From the NCBI RefSeq assembly GCF_021462225.1, contig NC_061797.1:24823093-24887092 (forward strand): a stretch of 64,000 nt of DNA, in the 5' to 3' direction. This document shows, piece by piece, positions 49,560-60,129 of the stretch; the stretch's first letter is position 1, and each line of letters opens with the position of its first letter. Source of the stretch: Girardinichthys multiradiatus. Lineage: Eukaryota > Chordata > Actinopteri > Cyprinodontiformes > Goodeidae. Made by a program: the position numbers and the translations under genes. Under the pieces are notes generated by a model. That model searched no databases and was not told where the DNA came from. It worked only from the letters and a program-made list of their open reading frames with translations.

Positions 49560-50280
49560 GGTCGGTCGGTCTGTCTATCTGTCTGTTTTGCAAAAGTATT
49601 GGCATTGTTATGTTTTGTTGCCTGAACATCTAGTTAAACTAGATTGTTTGAGAGTTTGGACCATTTAATTTCCAGAACATGCCTGCAGCTTTGAATATGT
49701 TTTTTTTTATTATTGTGAAGCAAACGACAAATAGGAAAAAGAATAACAAAAAACGTTTTGCAGCATTTACAGCTGCAAGTCGCTTTGTATCAGTCACTAA
49801 TAGCCACACCTTAGCAATGGGATTTTTGCCCATTTGTCAAGGCAAAGTCGCTCCAGCTCCTTCATGCTGGATGGTTTTGGCTTGTGAACAGTGATGATTA
49901 AGTCTAACCACAGATTCTCATTTGGATTGAGGTCTGGACTTTCACTAGGCCATTCCAACACATTTAAATATTTCCCCTTAAACCGCTCGAGTGTTGGTTT
50001 AGCACTATGCTTCGGGTCATTGTCCTGCTGGAAGGTGAACTTCCATCACAGTCTCAAATCACTGGCAAATTAACACATGTTTTACTTTTAAATATCTCTG
50101 TATTTAGCTCCATCCATCTTTCTCTCAACTTGATTTCCCAGTCCCTGCTGCTGAAAAACATCACCACAGCATGGTGCTGCCACTACCATGTTTCACTGTG
50201 GGGAGAATGTTCTTTGGGTAAAATTATGTGTTAGATTTGCGCCAGACATGGAGTTTCTTTGGGTGCAAAAGTAACGTAAT
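49560..50280 (-). mobile_element. Degenerate Tc1-like relic
   Basis: Antisense reading recalls another fish Tc1 lineage. TTTACAGCTGCAAGTCGCTTTG (about 49768) is the C-terminal tail. GGATTGAGGTCTGGACTTTCACTAGGCCATTCC (about 49925-49957) is the reverse of the SPDLNPIE region. GGGTCATTGTCCTGCTGGAAGGTGAAC (50015-50041) is the reverse of the Q-x-D-N-D-P second-Asp region. CTGCTGAAAAACATCACCACAGC and ATGTTTCACTGTGGGGAGAATGTTC are the GGG-loop region. Frames are broken. Confidence 0.7.
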
Positions 50281-51911
50281 GTAATGTGTACATGTAGATA
50301 AAATTGCATAAGCATAAACCACTGTGAAATTATTGAGACTGTAATTGACAAAAATCAACTTTGGAGCTGGTACTAGTCTAGGTAGAAGTTAGCTAAACTG
50401 TCTACTCAGAGCTTCTCTTTCTTTACCTAAACTGAGGTTGTTCCACAGAGGCCCACTTTAAAACAATCAAAACTAAACCTTTTAAGATTAGCAACTGATT
50501 TGAAGCTTCTTAAAGGTTTTATAAAGAAATTGCACATTAGAAGCTCAAGGACAGAAGCCATGGTGACTTAGTTCAAATCATTGTATTCACCTTCAGAGAC
50601 ACAAGACCTCTAATTTGATTTCAAGAAAGGACAAATAATGTGCAATAAGTCCTTAAGGAGATATGGTATAAGCGTTGTCTTCTTGGCTCAACCTTTAAGC
50701 TTTAGACAGAAGCTGAAGTAGTGTCCAAAGAGACATTCAAATCCATGGATTTATAAGAGTCAATGTTGAAAGATCATACCTTTTTTAAATGATGCCTCAG
50801 CTGACATTGTCACAAATGTTCACATACACATAGCAGTTGCATTAGTCTTCATGCAGAGACTTCATGCAAACATTACAGCAGTTACAATTCAGTTAAATTA
50901 TTCTTTTTTACCCTGTCAGATTAACTTGTTTCTTTCTTAAGGGTGTACAGTGATAACTTAATTAATGTATTTTATTAGCATGAGTTTATTTTTAACTTCA
51001 AATCAGGCCGGCTGTGTGTCTTCATATACAGTGCAGTGCTGTAGGTGCTGCCTCGCAGAGTTATGTGCGCTCCTTGCAGGCTGTCGCTGAGCATCTCATC
51101 AAAGCATCCCCAGCAAAGAGTCAACGTGAAGTATTACACCATCTGTGAGTTCCTGCTTTCACTTTAGCAAGGTGTAAGAAGTGGCAAATCACTTCTGCGC
51201 TATAGAGGCATACAATGCTACTGAAAACCAAATTACTGGAGCAGATTAATCTGCAGTAAAACTAGACAAATTTAGGGGGAAGTTCTAGATTTCTCCTGCA
51301 TGACTGAACAGTATTGTATAATAATAGTGTAGAAGACAACATGTAGACACAATGTTTTATGCCAAACTCTATCTTGGAATATTTTGAATATAGGATGTAA
51401 AGCAACTTATGTATAAAAAAAACAAGCTTTGTAAGTCCTTTTTTAAACAGAAGGAAATAGGTACAGAAGCTTTGCTAATACTGATAAATCACATACAAGT
51501 AGAAGGAGATTATTTCACAAAGTTGTAGAAAATGCATTTGAATTCAGTCTGTTAACCTACAATAAATTCAAAGCGTTTTAGACATGATATTAACCTTAAA
51601 AATGTAGGTATTTCTATTAATGTATTTTAGTATTTATCTCCCCAAGGACATTTTTTGTCAAAAAGATTCTCAAGACAGCCGTCCCCTCTGACTAAACAAT
51701 ATCTACATGTGGTTAAAAGGATGTCTATATGGAGATGTCTGTTTCCATCTAAATGTTACTGTCAAGTTGTTGGAGTTTTTAATGCAGTATTAGAACCCCA
51801 CCAAACAATATTTTTCATGCTAAATCTGGAGATGTAAGGCATTAAAAAGTCAGAATTTCTCTTTTCAGGGCTAAAGAAGTAAAATGATTAGCTGATCTTA
51901 ATCACAATATA
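50281..51911. other. No gene recognised
   Basis: AT-rich non-coding sequence. A GC-richer patch at about 51040-51130 is unexplained. Confidence 0.4.
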
Positions 51912-52301
51912 CAGTACAGACCAAAAGTTTGGACACACCTTCTCATTAAAAGACTTTTCTTTATTTTCATGACTATGAATATTGTAGCTTCACACTGAAG
52001 GCATCAAAACTATGAATTAACACATGTGGAATTATATACTGAACAAAAAAGTGTGAAACAACTGAAAATATGTCTTATATTCTAGGTTCTTCAAAGTAGC
52101 CACCTTTTGCTTTGATTACTGCTCCGCACACTCTTGGTATTCTGTTGATGAGCTTCAAGAGGTAGTCACTTGAAATGGTTTTCCAACAGTCTTGAAGGAG
52201 TTCCCAGAGATGCTTAGCACTTGTTGGCCCTTTTGCCTTCACTCTGTGGTCCAGCTCACCCCAAACCATCTCTAGATAGATAGATAGAGAGAGAGAAAGA
52301 G

Positions 52302-52350
<49 letters not shown>

Positions 52351-53719
52351 TAGAGTACTGTGCAAAAGATTTAGGCATTTTGATTTAGGCAACAGTCTTG
52401 AAGGAGCTCCCAGAGATGCTTAGTACTTGTTGGCCCTTTTGCCTTCACTCTGCGGTCCAGCTCACCCCAAACCATCTCGATTGGGTTCAGGTCCGGTGAC
52501 TGTGGAGGCCAGGTCATCTGGCGCAGCACCTCATCACTCTCCTACTTGGTCAAATAGCCCTTACACAGCCTGGAGGTGTGTTTGGGGTCATTGTCCTGTT
52601 GAAAAATAAATGATGGTCCAACTAAACGCAAACCGGATGGAATAGCATGCCGCTGCAAGATGCTGTGGTAGCCATGCTGGTTCAGTATGCCTTCAATTTT
52701 TAATAAATCCCCAACAGTGTCACCAGCAAAGCACCCCCACACCATCACACCTCCTCCTCCATGCTTCACGGTGGGAACCAGGCAGGTAGAGTCCATTCGT
52801 TCACCTCTTCTGCGCCGCACAAAGACACGGTGGTTGGAACCAAAGATCTCAAACTTGGACTCATCAGACCAAAGCACAGATTTCCACTGGTCTAATGTCC
52901 ATTCCTTGTGTTCTTTAGCCCAAACAAGTCTCTTCTGCTTGTTGCCTGTCCTCAGCAGTGGTTTCCTAGCAGCTATTTTACCATGAAGGCCTGATCCACA
53001 CAGTCTCCTCTTAACAGTTGTTGTAGAGATGTGTCTGCTGCTAGAACTCTGTGTGGCATTGCCCTGTTCTCTAATCTGAGCTGCTGTTAACCTGCGATTT
53101 CTGAGGCTGGTGACTCGGATGAACTTATCATCCGCAGCAGAGGTGACTCTTGGTCTTCCTTTCCTGGGGCGGTCCTCATGTGAGCCAGTTTCTTTGTAGC
53201 GCTTGATGGTTTTTGCGACTGCACTTGGGGACACTTTCAAAGTTTTCCCAATTGTTCGGACTGACTGACCTTCATTTCTTTAGTTAGCTGCTTTTTTCTT
53301 GCCATAATACAAATTCTAACAGTCTATTCAGTAGGACTATCAGCTGTGTACTGTATCCACCTCCTGCACAACACAACTGATGGTCCCAACCCCATTTATA
53401 AGGCTTGAAATCCCACTTATTAAACCTGACAGGGCACACCTGTGAAGTGAAAACCATTTCAGGTGACTACTTCTTGAAGCTCATCAACAGAATGCCAAGA
53501 GTGTGCGTAGCAGTAATCAAAGCAAAAGGTGCTACTTTGAAGAACCTAGAATATAAGACATATTTTCAGTTGTTTCACACTTTTTTGTTCAGTATATAAT
53601 TCCACATGTGTTAATTCATAGTTTTGATGCCTTCAATGTGAAGCTACAATATTCATAGTCATGAAAATAAAGAAAACTCTTTGAATGAGAAGGTGTGCCC
53701 AAACGTTTGGTCTGTACAG
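51912..53719 (-). mobile_element. DD38E-type Tc1-like element with both TIRs (copy 2)
   Basis: The TIRs are ACAGTACAGACCAAAAGTTT at the left and its inverse, AACGTTTGGTCTGTACAG, at the right; exact ends are uncertain by a few bases. On the minus strand the transposase starts near 53305 but a 28-bp deletion at AAGAAA direct repeats shifts frame. From 53240 a 232-codon frame carries IRVTSLRNRR, SDESKFEIFG (Asp126) and QQDND (Asp216), and ends at TAG after GYLTK (52544-52542). SPDLNPIE with the Glu follows, 38 residues after Asp216 when counted through the stop. A (TCTA)n tract and a second copy of the 3' coding end are inserted before the 3' TIR, so the element is longer than usual. Confidence 0.85.
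52176..52480 (-). repeat. Duplicated 3' transposase segment flanking a microsatellite
   Basis: The roughly 90-bp segment that encodes the end of the transposase occurs twice in the same orientation, at 52176-52267 and 52391-52480, with few differences. Between them are a (GATA)n/(GA)n tract (52268-52352) and ACTGTGCAAAAGATTTAGGC, which looks like the terminus of a different Tc1-type element. Confidence 0.8.
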
Positions 53720-56059
53720 TAAATGCTGCTAATTGTGAAAGGATGTTTGTATTCTGAGTTTAAAGTAGAGCTTAAAAGTAAAAATAAATTGCATTTTGAT
53801 AGGCCTACAATAGTCATCTATTCCGTCTAGGAAGCAAACAACAACCCTTATCTTATAAGTTAATATCTAAAATTTGGGTGCATTCTTCATATTTTGATGA
53901 GTTTTTTTTGTAACATTTGTTCTCATAAAACTGATGTGTGAACCATATGAAACCAACATACTAATTTTGTCCTCCTGTAGAATAAGGACCTAAAATGTGT
54001 GACACAGCAAATGTCGTCATTGCTGTTACCCATGCACGTTTTGTGGTTTCTCATTCTATCATTCGATGATCAAGATCACCAAAGCACAACAGAGCCCATC
54101 AGCTTTTCTGCCAAAAACCAAGCAAGAAAATCCAGACTGAACAAAACTCCCATTCTGTGTGTTATAGAGAAGTGCTTTGCCTTTTCTTAGATAACAAAAC
54201 CTGCCAAATATATTTAGGTATTTAGTTTCATATAGTACTGTATAGCTGATGTACAACTAGGGCAAAGACATCGTTCCGCTGTATCAGTGAAATACACAAA
54301 CTGTGTTTTTTCCAGTAAATACTGCTGAAGGGGGATGTCTGGGTTCCTCTTGAACTGGTTACCCCCATAACCCAATCGTGAATAAGCAGAATACAATGGA
54401 TGAGTGGATTTTTTTTTACATAAATAAGAAACATTTGCTGAATTTTGCAATTTTCATTCATGTGATAGAAACTTTTTTTAAACAGCAAAAATAAAATAGT
54501 ATTGAAGCAAATTTTAAACAATTTAAACAAAGGCGAAACACGGAGCTCTTTACATTACAGGAAAGACATGACTGAATTTGGCTGTTTAGCAGTCATATGG
54601 GATTATATTTCCCTTTGAAAATGAACATGGAGTTGGCAACTTCATCAAAACCAGCTGAGCCTAAATCAAAGAAAGGAAAGCACATTTTGGTAGCAAAAAC
54701 TAAATTTTAAGCAAGTTGGGAAATATTGGTTACCAAAATGGTCCACAGCAGTTGCCATAGAAGAAGCAACAGCAACTTGATTTCATTGTTTTGAAACTGT
54801 TGCATTCGCAATTTTAAAATCTGTATTTTGCTTTTGAATTCAAGCTTCTTGTGTCAAATCTTTTTCCAACCCCAAGCTGTGATGTTGGTTTGGTTTGAGA
54901 TCCTCATGCAGGCAGCAATTACAAACACCAAAGAGAAGGTTGAACAGTTTATTGTTTCAAGTAAATGAATGAATGATTCTTCTGGTTGCAGAAGATTTCA
55001 CAGGAGAAATCCAGGATTGCACTGAGGAGGAGAGGTAAGTTATTTATAAGTTGTAGGATATTGTTGAGATATGATGAAAATTATGAATGAGACAGTTGGT
55101 TTACTATTGGAGAGAGGGGTGGAGGGGGGAAAGGTGAGTAAACCCATAGAGGCTGAGATCGGCAGGTAGTGGTGAGTGGTGCTTGTTGGTGATGATTTCC
55201 TTCTTCCAGGAGGAGATGTGAGAGGGTCGATCACTGGAGGGTGGAATGGCAGGTGAGTAACAGTGGGCTGTTGTTGAGGGGTCCAGACAGCAAGAACCAG
55301 GGGGAGCAGCCAGGGGAGTGGTGAAGAGATTCATGGAGGGAGTCTTTAGGTGAGTTCTCCAACAAACCCTGAGAACGAGGAGGCGGAGCAGTGGAATCCA
55401 GGAACAGAGTGTGAACTAGAAGACTGGCCTCCTGAAAGGACAACAAAGAGGTCAGGACAGGAACACAGTAGCAGGCCTCTGCGTCCTCATTAAGCTCCTC
55501 CTGATTGGGCTTGATGAGTTCCAGCTGTGAGGGCAGCCCTGTCGGTCACACACGGCAATCAGAGGAGGTTGAGACACACATACATCAACCTGCGCACAGG
55601 CCTGTGGTAATGGCACCAGGTTGCTTAACACTGAATACAGGTAAGAAAATAAGTTGCGAAGAACTAAAACACTAAAAAGTGTCCTAATGTACTAGCATAT
55701 GGGAGGAAAAAAAGGTAGCGTATCAAGGTGTATGAATTGTGCGCATACAAGGTAGGTGTATAAGAGAGAAGTGGAGTGATTCTGCTGCTCTAAACATTTC
55801 TGCAGGGCCAAGGTGAAGGTCACAGCCCAGATACTTCCCGCCACATGGGGAGGTAACCTGAACCCACAACTGTAAAATGACAAAGCGACCACAATCTACC
55901 GCCTGGCTGGGATTGAAAAATGCATGTCAACATGGGTCTTAGAAAACATGTATAATTTATAGGCTATACATTGTGGCAGAAAATGTTTCTCATTCTTTAT
56001 TCAGACATATCTGTATAGCTTTTTACTGGAGATATTAGACCTGCTTCATGTTTGATATA
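53720..56059. other. No gene recognised
   Basis: Non-coding DNA. The GC-richer part at 55100-55620 produces overlapping minus ORFs of 64-76 codons, but none has recognisable features. It may be an unclassified repeat. Confidence 0.4.
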
Positions 56060-56260
56060 CAGGTCCTTCTCAAAAAATTAGCATATTGTGATAAAGTTCA
56101 TTATTTTCCATAATGTCATGATGAAAATTTAACATTCATATATTTTAGATTCATTGCACACTAACTGAAATATTTCAGGTCTTTTAATGTCTTAATACGG
56201 ATGATTTTGGCATACAGCTCATGAAAACCCAAAATTCCTATCTGACAAAATTAGCATATC
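56060..56260. repeat. Left long TIR of the DD34E Tc1 element
   Basis: Inverse of 57427-57627, with scattered mismatches only. It contains TTAGCATAT near both its outer and inner edges, which could be paired transposase-binding sites of IR/DR type. Confidence 0.85.
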
Positions 56261-56387
56261 ATTAAAAGGGTCTCTAAACGAGCTATGAACCTAATCATCT
56301 GAATCAACGAGTTAACTCTAAACACCTGCAAAAGATTCCTGAGGCCTTTAAAACTCCCAGCCTGGTTCATCACTTAAAACCCCAATC

Positions 56388-57350
56388 ATGGGTAAGACTG
56401 CCGACCTGACTGCTGTCCAGAAGGCCACTATTGACACCCTCAAGCAAGAGGGTAAGACACAGAAATAAATTTCTGAACGAATAGGCTGTTCCCAGAGTGC
56501 TGTATCAAGGCACCTCAGTGGGAAGTCTGTGGGAAGGAAAAAGTGTGGCAGAAAACGCTGCACAACGAGAAGAGGTGACCGGACCTTGAGGAAGATTGTG
56601 GAGAAGGGCCGATTCCAGACCTTGGGGGACCTGCGGAAGCAGTGGACTGAGTCTGGAGTAGAAACATCCAGAGCCACAGTGCACAGGCGTGTGCAGGAAA
56701 TGGGCTACAGGTGCCGCATTCCCCAGACCTGGGCTACAGAGAAGCAGCACTGGACTGTTGCTCAGTGGTCCAAAGTACTTTTTTCAGATGAAAGCAAATT
56801 CTGCATGTCATTCGGAAATCAAGGTGCCAGAGTCTGGAGGAAGACTGGGGAGAAGGAAATGCCAAAATGCCAGAAGTCCAGTGTCAAGTACCCACAGTCA
56901 GTGATGGTCTGGGGTGCCGTGTCAGCTGCTGGTGTTGGTCCACTGTGTTTTATCAAGGGCAGGGTCAATGCAGCTAGCTATCAGGAGATTTTGGAGCACT
57001 TCATGCTTCCATCTGCTGAAAAGCTTTATGGAGATGAAGATTTCATTTTTCAGCACGACCTGGTACCTGCTCACAGTGCCAAAACCACTGGTAAATGGTT
57101 TACTGACCATGGTATCACTGTGCTCAATTGGCCTGCCAACTCTCCTGACCTGAACCCCATAGAGAATCTGTGGGATATTGTGAAGAGAACGTTGAGAGAC
57201 TCAAGACCCAACACTCTGGATGAGCTAAAGGCCGCTATCAAAGCATCCTGGGCCTCCATAAGACCTCAGCAGTGCCACAGGCTGATTGCCTCCATGCCAC
57301 GCCGCATTGAAGCAGTCATTTCTGCCAAAGGATTCCCGACCAAGTATTGA
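56388..57350 (+). pseudogene. DD34E Tc1 transposase with one premature stop
   Basis: The enzyme would bind the TIRs and move the element into TA sites. The ATG at 56388 follows CCAATC. The frame runs MGKTADLTAVQ.. through the first helix-turn-helix and meets TAA at 56466-56468 (codon 27). It then stays open to TGA at 57348-57350, 320 codons in all, near full length for Tc1. In full-length numbering the catalytic residues are Asp134 (FSDESKF), Asp224 (FQHDLVP) and Glu259 (NSPDLNPIENLW), with 34 residues between the last two. Only the one stop visibly disables it. A downstream Met at 56529 would give 273 residues lacking most of the DNA-binding domain. Confidence 0.92.
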
Positions 57351-57426
57351 GTGCATAACTGTACATGATTATTTGAAGGTTGACGTTTTTTGTATTAAAA
57401 ACACTTTTCTTTTATTGGTCAGATGA

Positions 57427-57627
57427 AATATGCTAATTTTGTGAGATAGGAATTTTGGGTTTTCATGAGCTGTATGCCAAAATCATCCGTATTAAGACAA
57501 TGAAAGACCTGAAATATTTCAGTTAGTGTGCAATGAATCTAAAATATATGAATGTTAAATTTTCATCATTACATTATAGAAAATAATGAACTTTATCACA
57601 ATATGCTAATTTTTTGAGAAGGACTTG
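57427..57627. repeat. Right long TIR of the DD34E Tc1 element
   Basis: Reverse-complement partner of 56060-56260, ending GAGAAGGACTTG before TA. Confidence 0.85.
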
Positions 57628-57639
57628 TACATTTAGGTT

Positions 57640-57988
57640 TTGTAAGATCTTTCCAAGTTCTGATAAAATAAAATAATTAAACTGGCAGTTAATTTAAACA
57701 TAATCCCAAATAACGTCTGAAAAACAATATATTCTTACTACACGGGTTAATTTATTGCACATCTTTTGGGTCCTCCGTCTGTTCCATTCACGGGGGCAAA
57801 TATTAATGACATGTAGACCAAGTTCAGCAGATGCAGAGTTTGCAAACTTTTGTATCAGACTGTTGTTGTTCAAAGTATGGATTTGTGAAATGTGTGTGCC
57901 ATTTCCAGTCAGAAACAACTTCCTAATTAAATACAAAATAAGTTTTTATCTGTATCACCATGGGTACAGGTAGTTTTGGACTTAACTG
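57640..57988 (-). mobile_element. Possible decayed Tc1-like 5' end
   Basis: On the minus strand it opens with CAGTTAAGTCCAAAACTACC, close to the 14649 MITE terminus, and holds an 80-codon frame (57936-57694) without a clear motif. No other end was found. Confidence 0.35.
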
Positions 57989-58107
57989 TGTAAATATATT
58001 TACAAAAAAAAATAGACTATAAAGGTTCTGTTTGTCAACAAAGGAAAATACTTTCAGCACTGCATGACCTTAACCTTTCAGAATTGTAGTTCTATTTCAT
58101 CCCTACT

Positions 58108-58251
58108 GACCACCAGAGGCGGTGCTTCAAGCACTGAATGATCATTCTTGCGCATGCGCAGGTCGAAAAATGAATAACAACATGGTCACATGTGACCTAC
58201 CGGTGGCTCACGTGAGTCTATATAGTCACATGACACTGGGAGCCCAGTCCC
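58108..58251. repeat. DIRS-2 left inverted terminal repeat
   Basis: Starts GACCACCAGAGGCGGTGCTT and ends GAGCCCAGTCCC. It is the inverse of 63260-63392. It contains the partly palindromic CACATGTGACC and CTCACGTGAG boxes. Confidence 0.9.
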
Positions 58252-58629
58252 TTCTTTCTTCTCGTGCGCAGGTTGATGAATGCAGGTGTTGACTTGTGTT
58301 TGTTTGTTCCTCATTCCTCTTGCTGCTTGCTGCTCGGAGCCTCGTGATCGTTTGCGGTCGGAGCTGCGGATGATTCTGCCCTCCAGAGGCTGCGCAAGCT
58401 GCCTTTTCTTCCAGGGTTTCTGGTAAGTTTATCCGGCTCGCCGGTAGCGTTTTCTGCTCGTGCTGAGTCCGTTTAGTTTCGGCAGTAGTTTACTGCTTGC
58501 TTTTGTTTATTCCTGTTTGTCTGACCAGCCGGTGGCGCTTCTGCTCGTGCTGAGTCCTACGGCTTGTTGCTGTAACAGGGTCTTGACGGCGTTTTTTCTG
58601 CCCGTTCAACCCCATCTGTCCACTGGGTC

Positions 58630-60129
58630 ATGGACAATCTTTGGTGTGCGTCCTGTTCGGCTCCCCTACAGCCGGAGGACGGTCATGACATGTGCCCTCC
58701 CTGCCTTGTTGTTGACCATCTCAGGGAGGCGCTTTCAGATCATGCCTGCTCTAATTGCAGCGTTCTGCCCCGAGTGGTGCAATTGGCCCGGCTGTCCTCG
58801 GTGGAGCAGCCAGCTGACTGGACAGTCTCTGTCCAGCAGGATCCGTTGCCGCTTGGACAGCGAGCGGCCTCCACGAAACGGTCTGCTGAGGATGTGCCCT
58901 TGGCGTCTGGGAGGAGAGCCAAGCGGCGAGGCCCCCCGGGACTGTCCTCTAGAGTGGACCAACTTTCTACGGAGCTGGCCCAGATGAAGGCCCTCCTTCA
59001 GTTTCTCCAGGGGGATGGTGACCGCAGTGAGTCTTCCCCTCCTGAACAGGCCGGGTCCTCGCATTGCGAGGATGATGTTATTTCGGTTGCGGCCTCGGGC
59101 ACCCTCTTTCGAGAGGCCTTTCCGGAATTGGGTTCCCGGACCTCAAGTTTGGGCTCCGGTGCCTCCCTGGGAGGTGCGGGGGAACCGTTGTCTGCAGCTA
59201 TTAAAACGGCTCTGGGCCGTTTGCAGCTGGACGTTCCCCTGGCCCAGCCTGCTCCATCTAGCGCCTTCTTTAGGCGCCGTGATGCTGAGGCTGCCTTTAT
59301 TGTTTCTCCCTCAGCAGAATACGTCCAGGAGCTGCATGCTTGCTGGACGGACACAAGGGCCTTTTCCCGCCCGACAGCGGATGGCAGGGCCCTGGCTGCC
59401 ATGTACGAGGCACCCAAGTTCGGGTTGTGCTGCATGCCCCCTGTCGAGTCTGCCATTGCCTCCCTCATCGTTCCTCCCAATGAGGCGTCGAGGACTAATG
59501 CCCGTTGTCCACGACCGCAATGCCGTGTCACGGACGATTTGCTGTGTAGGGCCTACGACTCAGGTGCCCGTAAGGGCCGCATAGGGAACTCCCTCTCCCA
59601 TCTGATGTTGGGCCTCTCCTCTTCGTTGGAGTCGGTTCCCTTGGACCAGTCAACTCAGGGCTTTTTGGACGCCTCTCTACAGGCCTTCGCCCTGATGACG
59701 CATGAGCTGGGACGCACGCTATCTACATTGGTCCATGCTCGGCACCAGGTATGGCTGGCGCTATCGCCCCTGACCGAGCCTTGCAGGAGAACGCTGAGGG
59801 CTCTTCCTGTGGTTCCGGGGGAACTCTTCAGTTCCACCGCGCTGGAGGCCTTGGAGCGTACAGCCCAGGCCTCAATAACACGGCAGCAGCTGGCGGGTCT
59901 CCATAGACCACCCGGCCGGCCAGCTGCTGCTGAGGCCGCTACGGACTCGTTCCGGGGTTCCCTCCCCCCTCCTGTCCCTTTCTTGGGGTCCGCAAGCACG
60001 GCTCCTAGACCAAGACCGACTAGGGCCCTAGGGGACAATGGTGGGGCCCAGGGTTTGTGCCCGGTTCGGTCTGCTCATACCGGTCGGCGTTTCCCCAGGC
60101 CCTCCCGGGGCCAGGGGACCCGCCGGTGA
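58630..60129 (+). CDS. DIRS-2 gag-like ORF1, intact
   Basis: This 499-codon frame is uninterrupted. The N-terminus has three CxxC pairs (C6/C9, C22/C25, C40/C43) likely to bind zinc. A basic segment (SGRRAKRRGPPG, about 92-103) and a short predicted coiled coil (VDQLSTELAQMKALLQFL, about 108-125) follow. Then comes a conserved core with QCRVTDDLLCRAYD and ELGRTLSTLV, also found in broken DIRS-1 gag. A Gly/Pro/Ser-rich tail overlaps the start of the RT frame by about 90 bases, so pol may be reached by frameshift or re-initiation. By analogy it packages RNA; that role is inferred from position and zinc motifs, since the sequence is unlike retroviral Gag. Confidence 0.8.
   Translation: MDNLWCASCSAPLQPEDGHDMCPPCLVVDHLREALSDHACSNCSVLPRVVQLARLSSVEQPADWTVSVQQDPLPLGQRAASTKRSAEDVPLASGRRAKRRGPPGLSSRVDQLSTELAQMKALLQFLQGDGDRSESSPPEQAGSSHCEDDVISVAASGTLFREAFPELGSRTSSLGSGASLGGAGEPLSAAIKTALGRLQLDVPLAQPAPSSAFFRRRDAEAAFIVSPSAEYVQELHACWTDTRAFSRPTADGRALAAMYEAPKFGLCCMPPVESAIASLIVPPNEASRTNARCPRPQCRVTDDLLCRAYDSGARKGRIGNSLSHLMLGLSSSLESVPLDQSTQGFLDASLQAFALMTHELGRTLSTLVHARHQVWLALSPLTEPCRRTLRALPVVPGELFSSTALEALERTAQASITRQQLAGLHRPPGRPAAAEAATDSFRGSLPPPVPFLGSASTAPRPRPTRALGDNGGAQGLCPVRSAHTGRRFPRPSRGQGTRR

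Larger units (their letters stand above)
56060..57627 (+). mobile_element. Complete DD34E Tc1-like element with about 200-bp TIRs
   Basis: The ends are CAGGTCCTTCTCAAAAAATT and its inverse, each flanked by TA (56058-56059 and 57628-57629), the Tc1 target duplication. The terminal repeats are about 200 bp (56060-56260 and 57427-57627), which is long for Tc1 elements, and differ by few bases. The total of 1568 bp is a usual autonomous size. The transposase gene between them has a single stop. Confidence 0.92.

Noticed and set aside
55040..55446. Overlapping Pro/Ser-rich minus ORFs
   Set aside because: Low-complexity translation of a GC-richer patch; no domain or gene signals.
59015..59584. 189-codon ORF within DIRS-2 gag
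   Set aside because: Out-of-frame shadow of the intact 499-codon gag-like ORF that matches DIRS-1.
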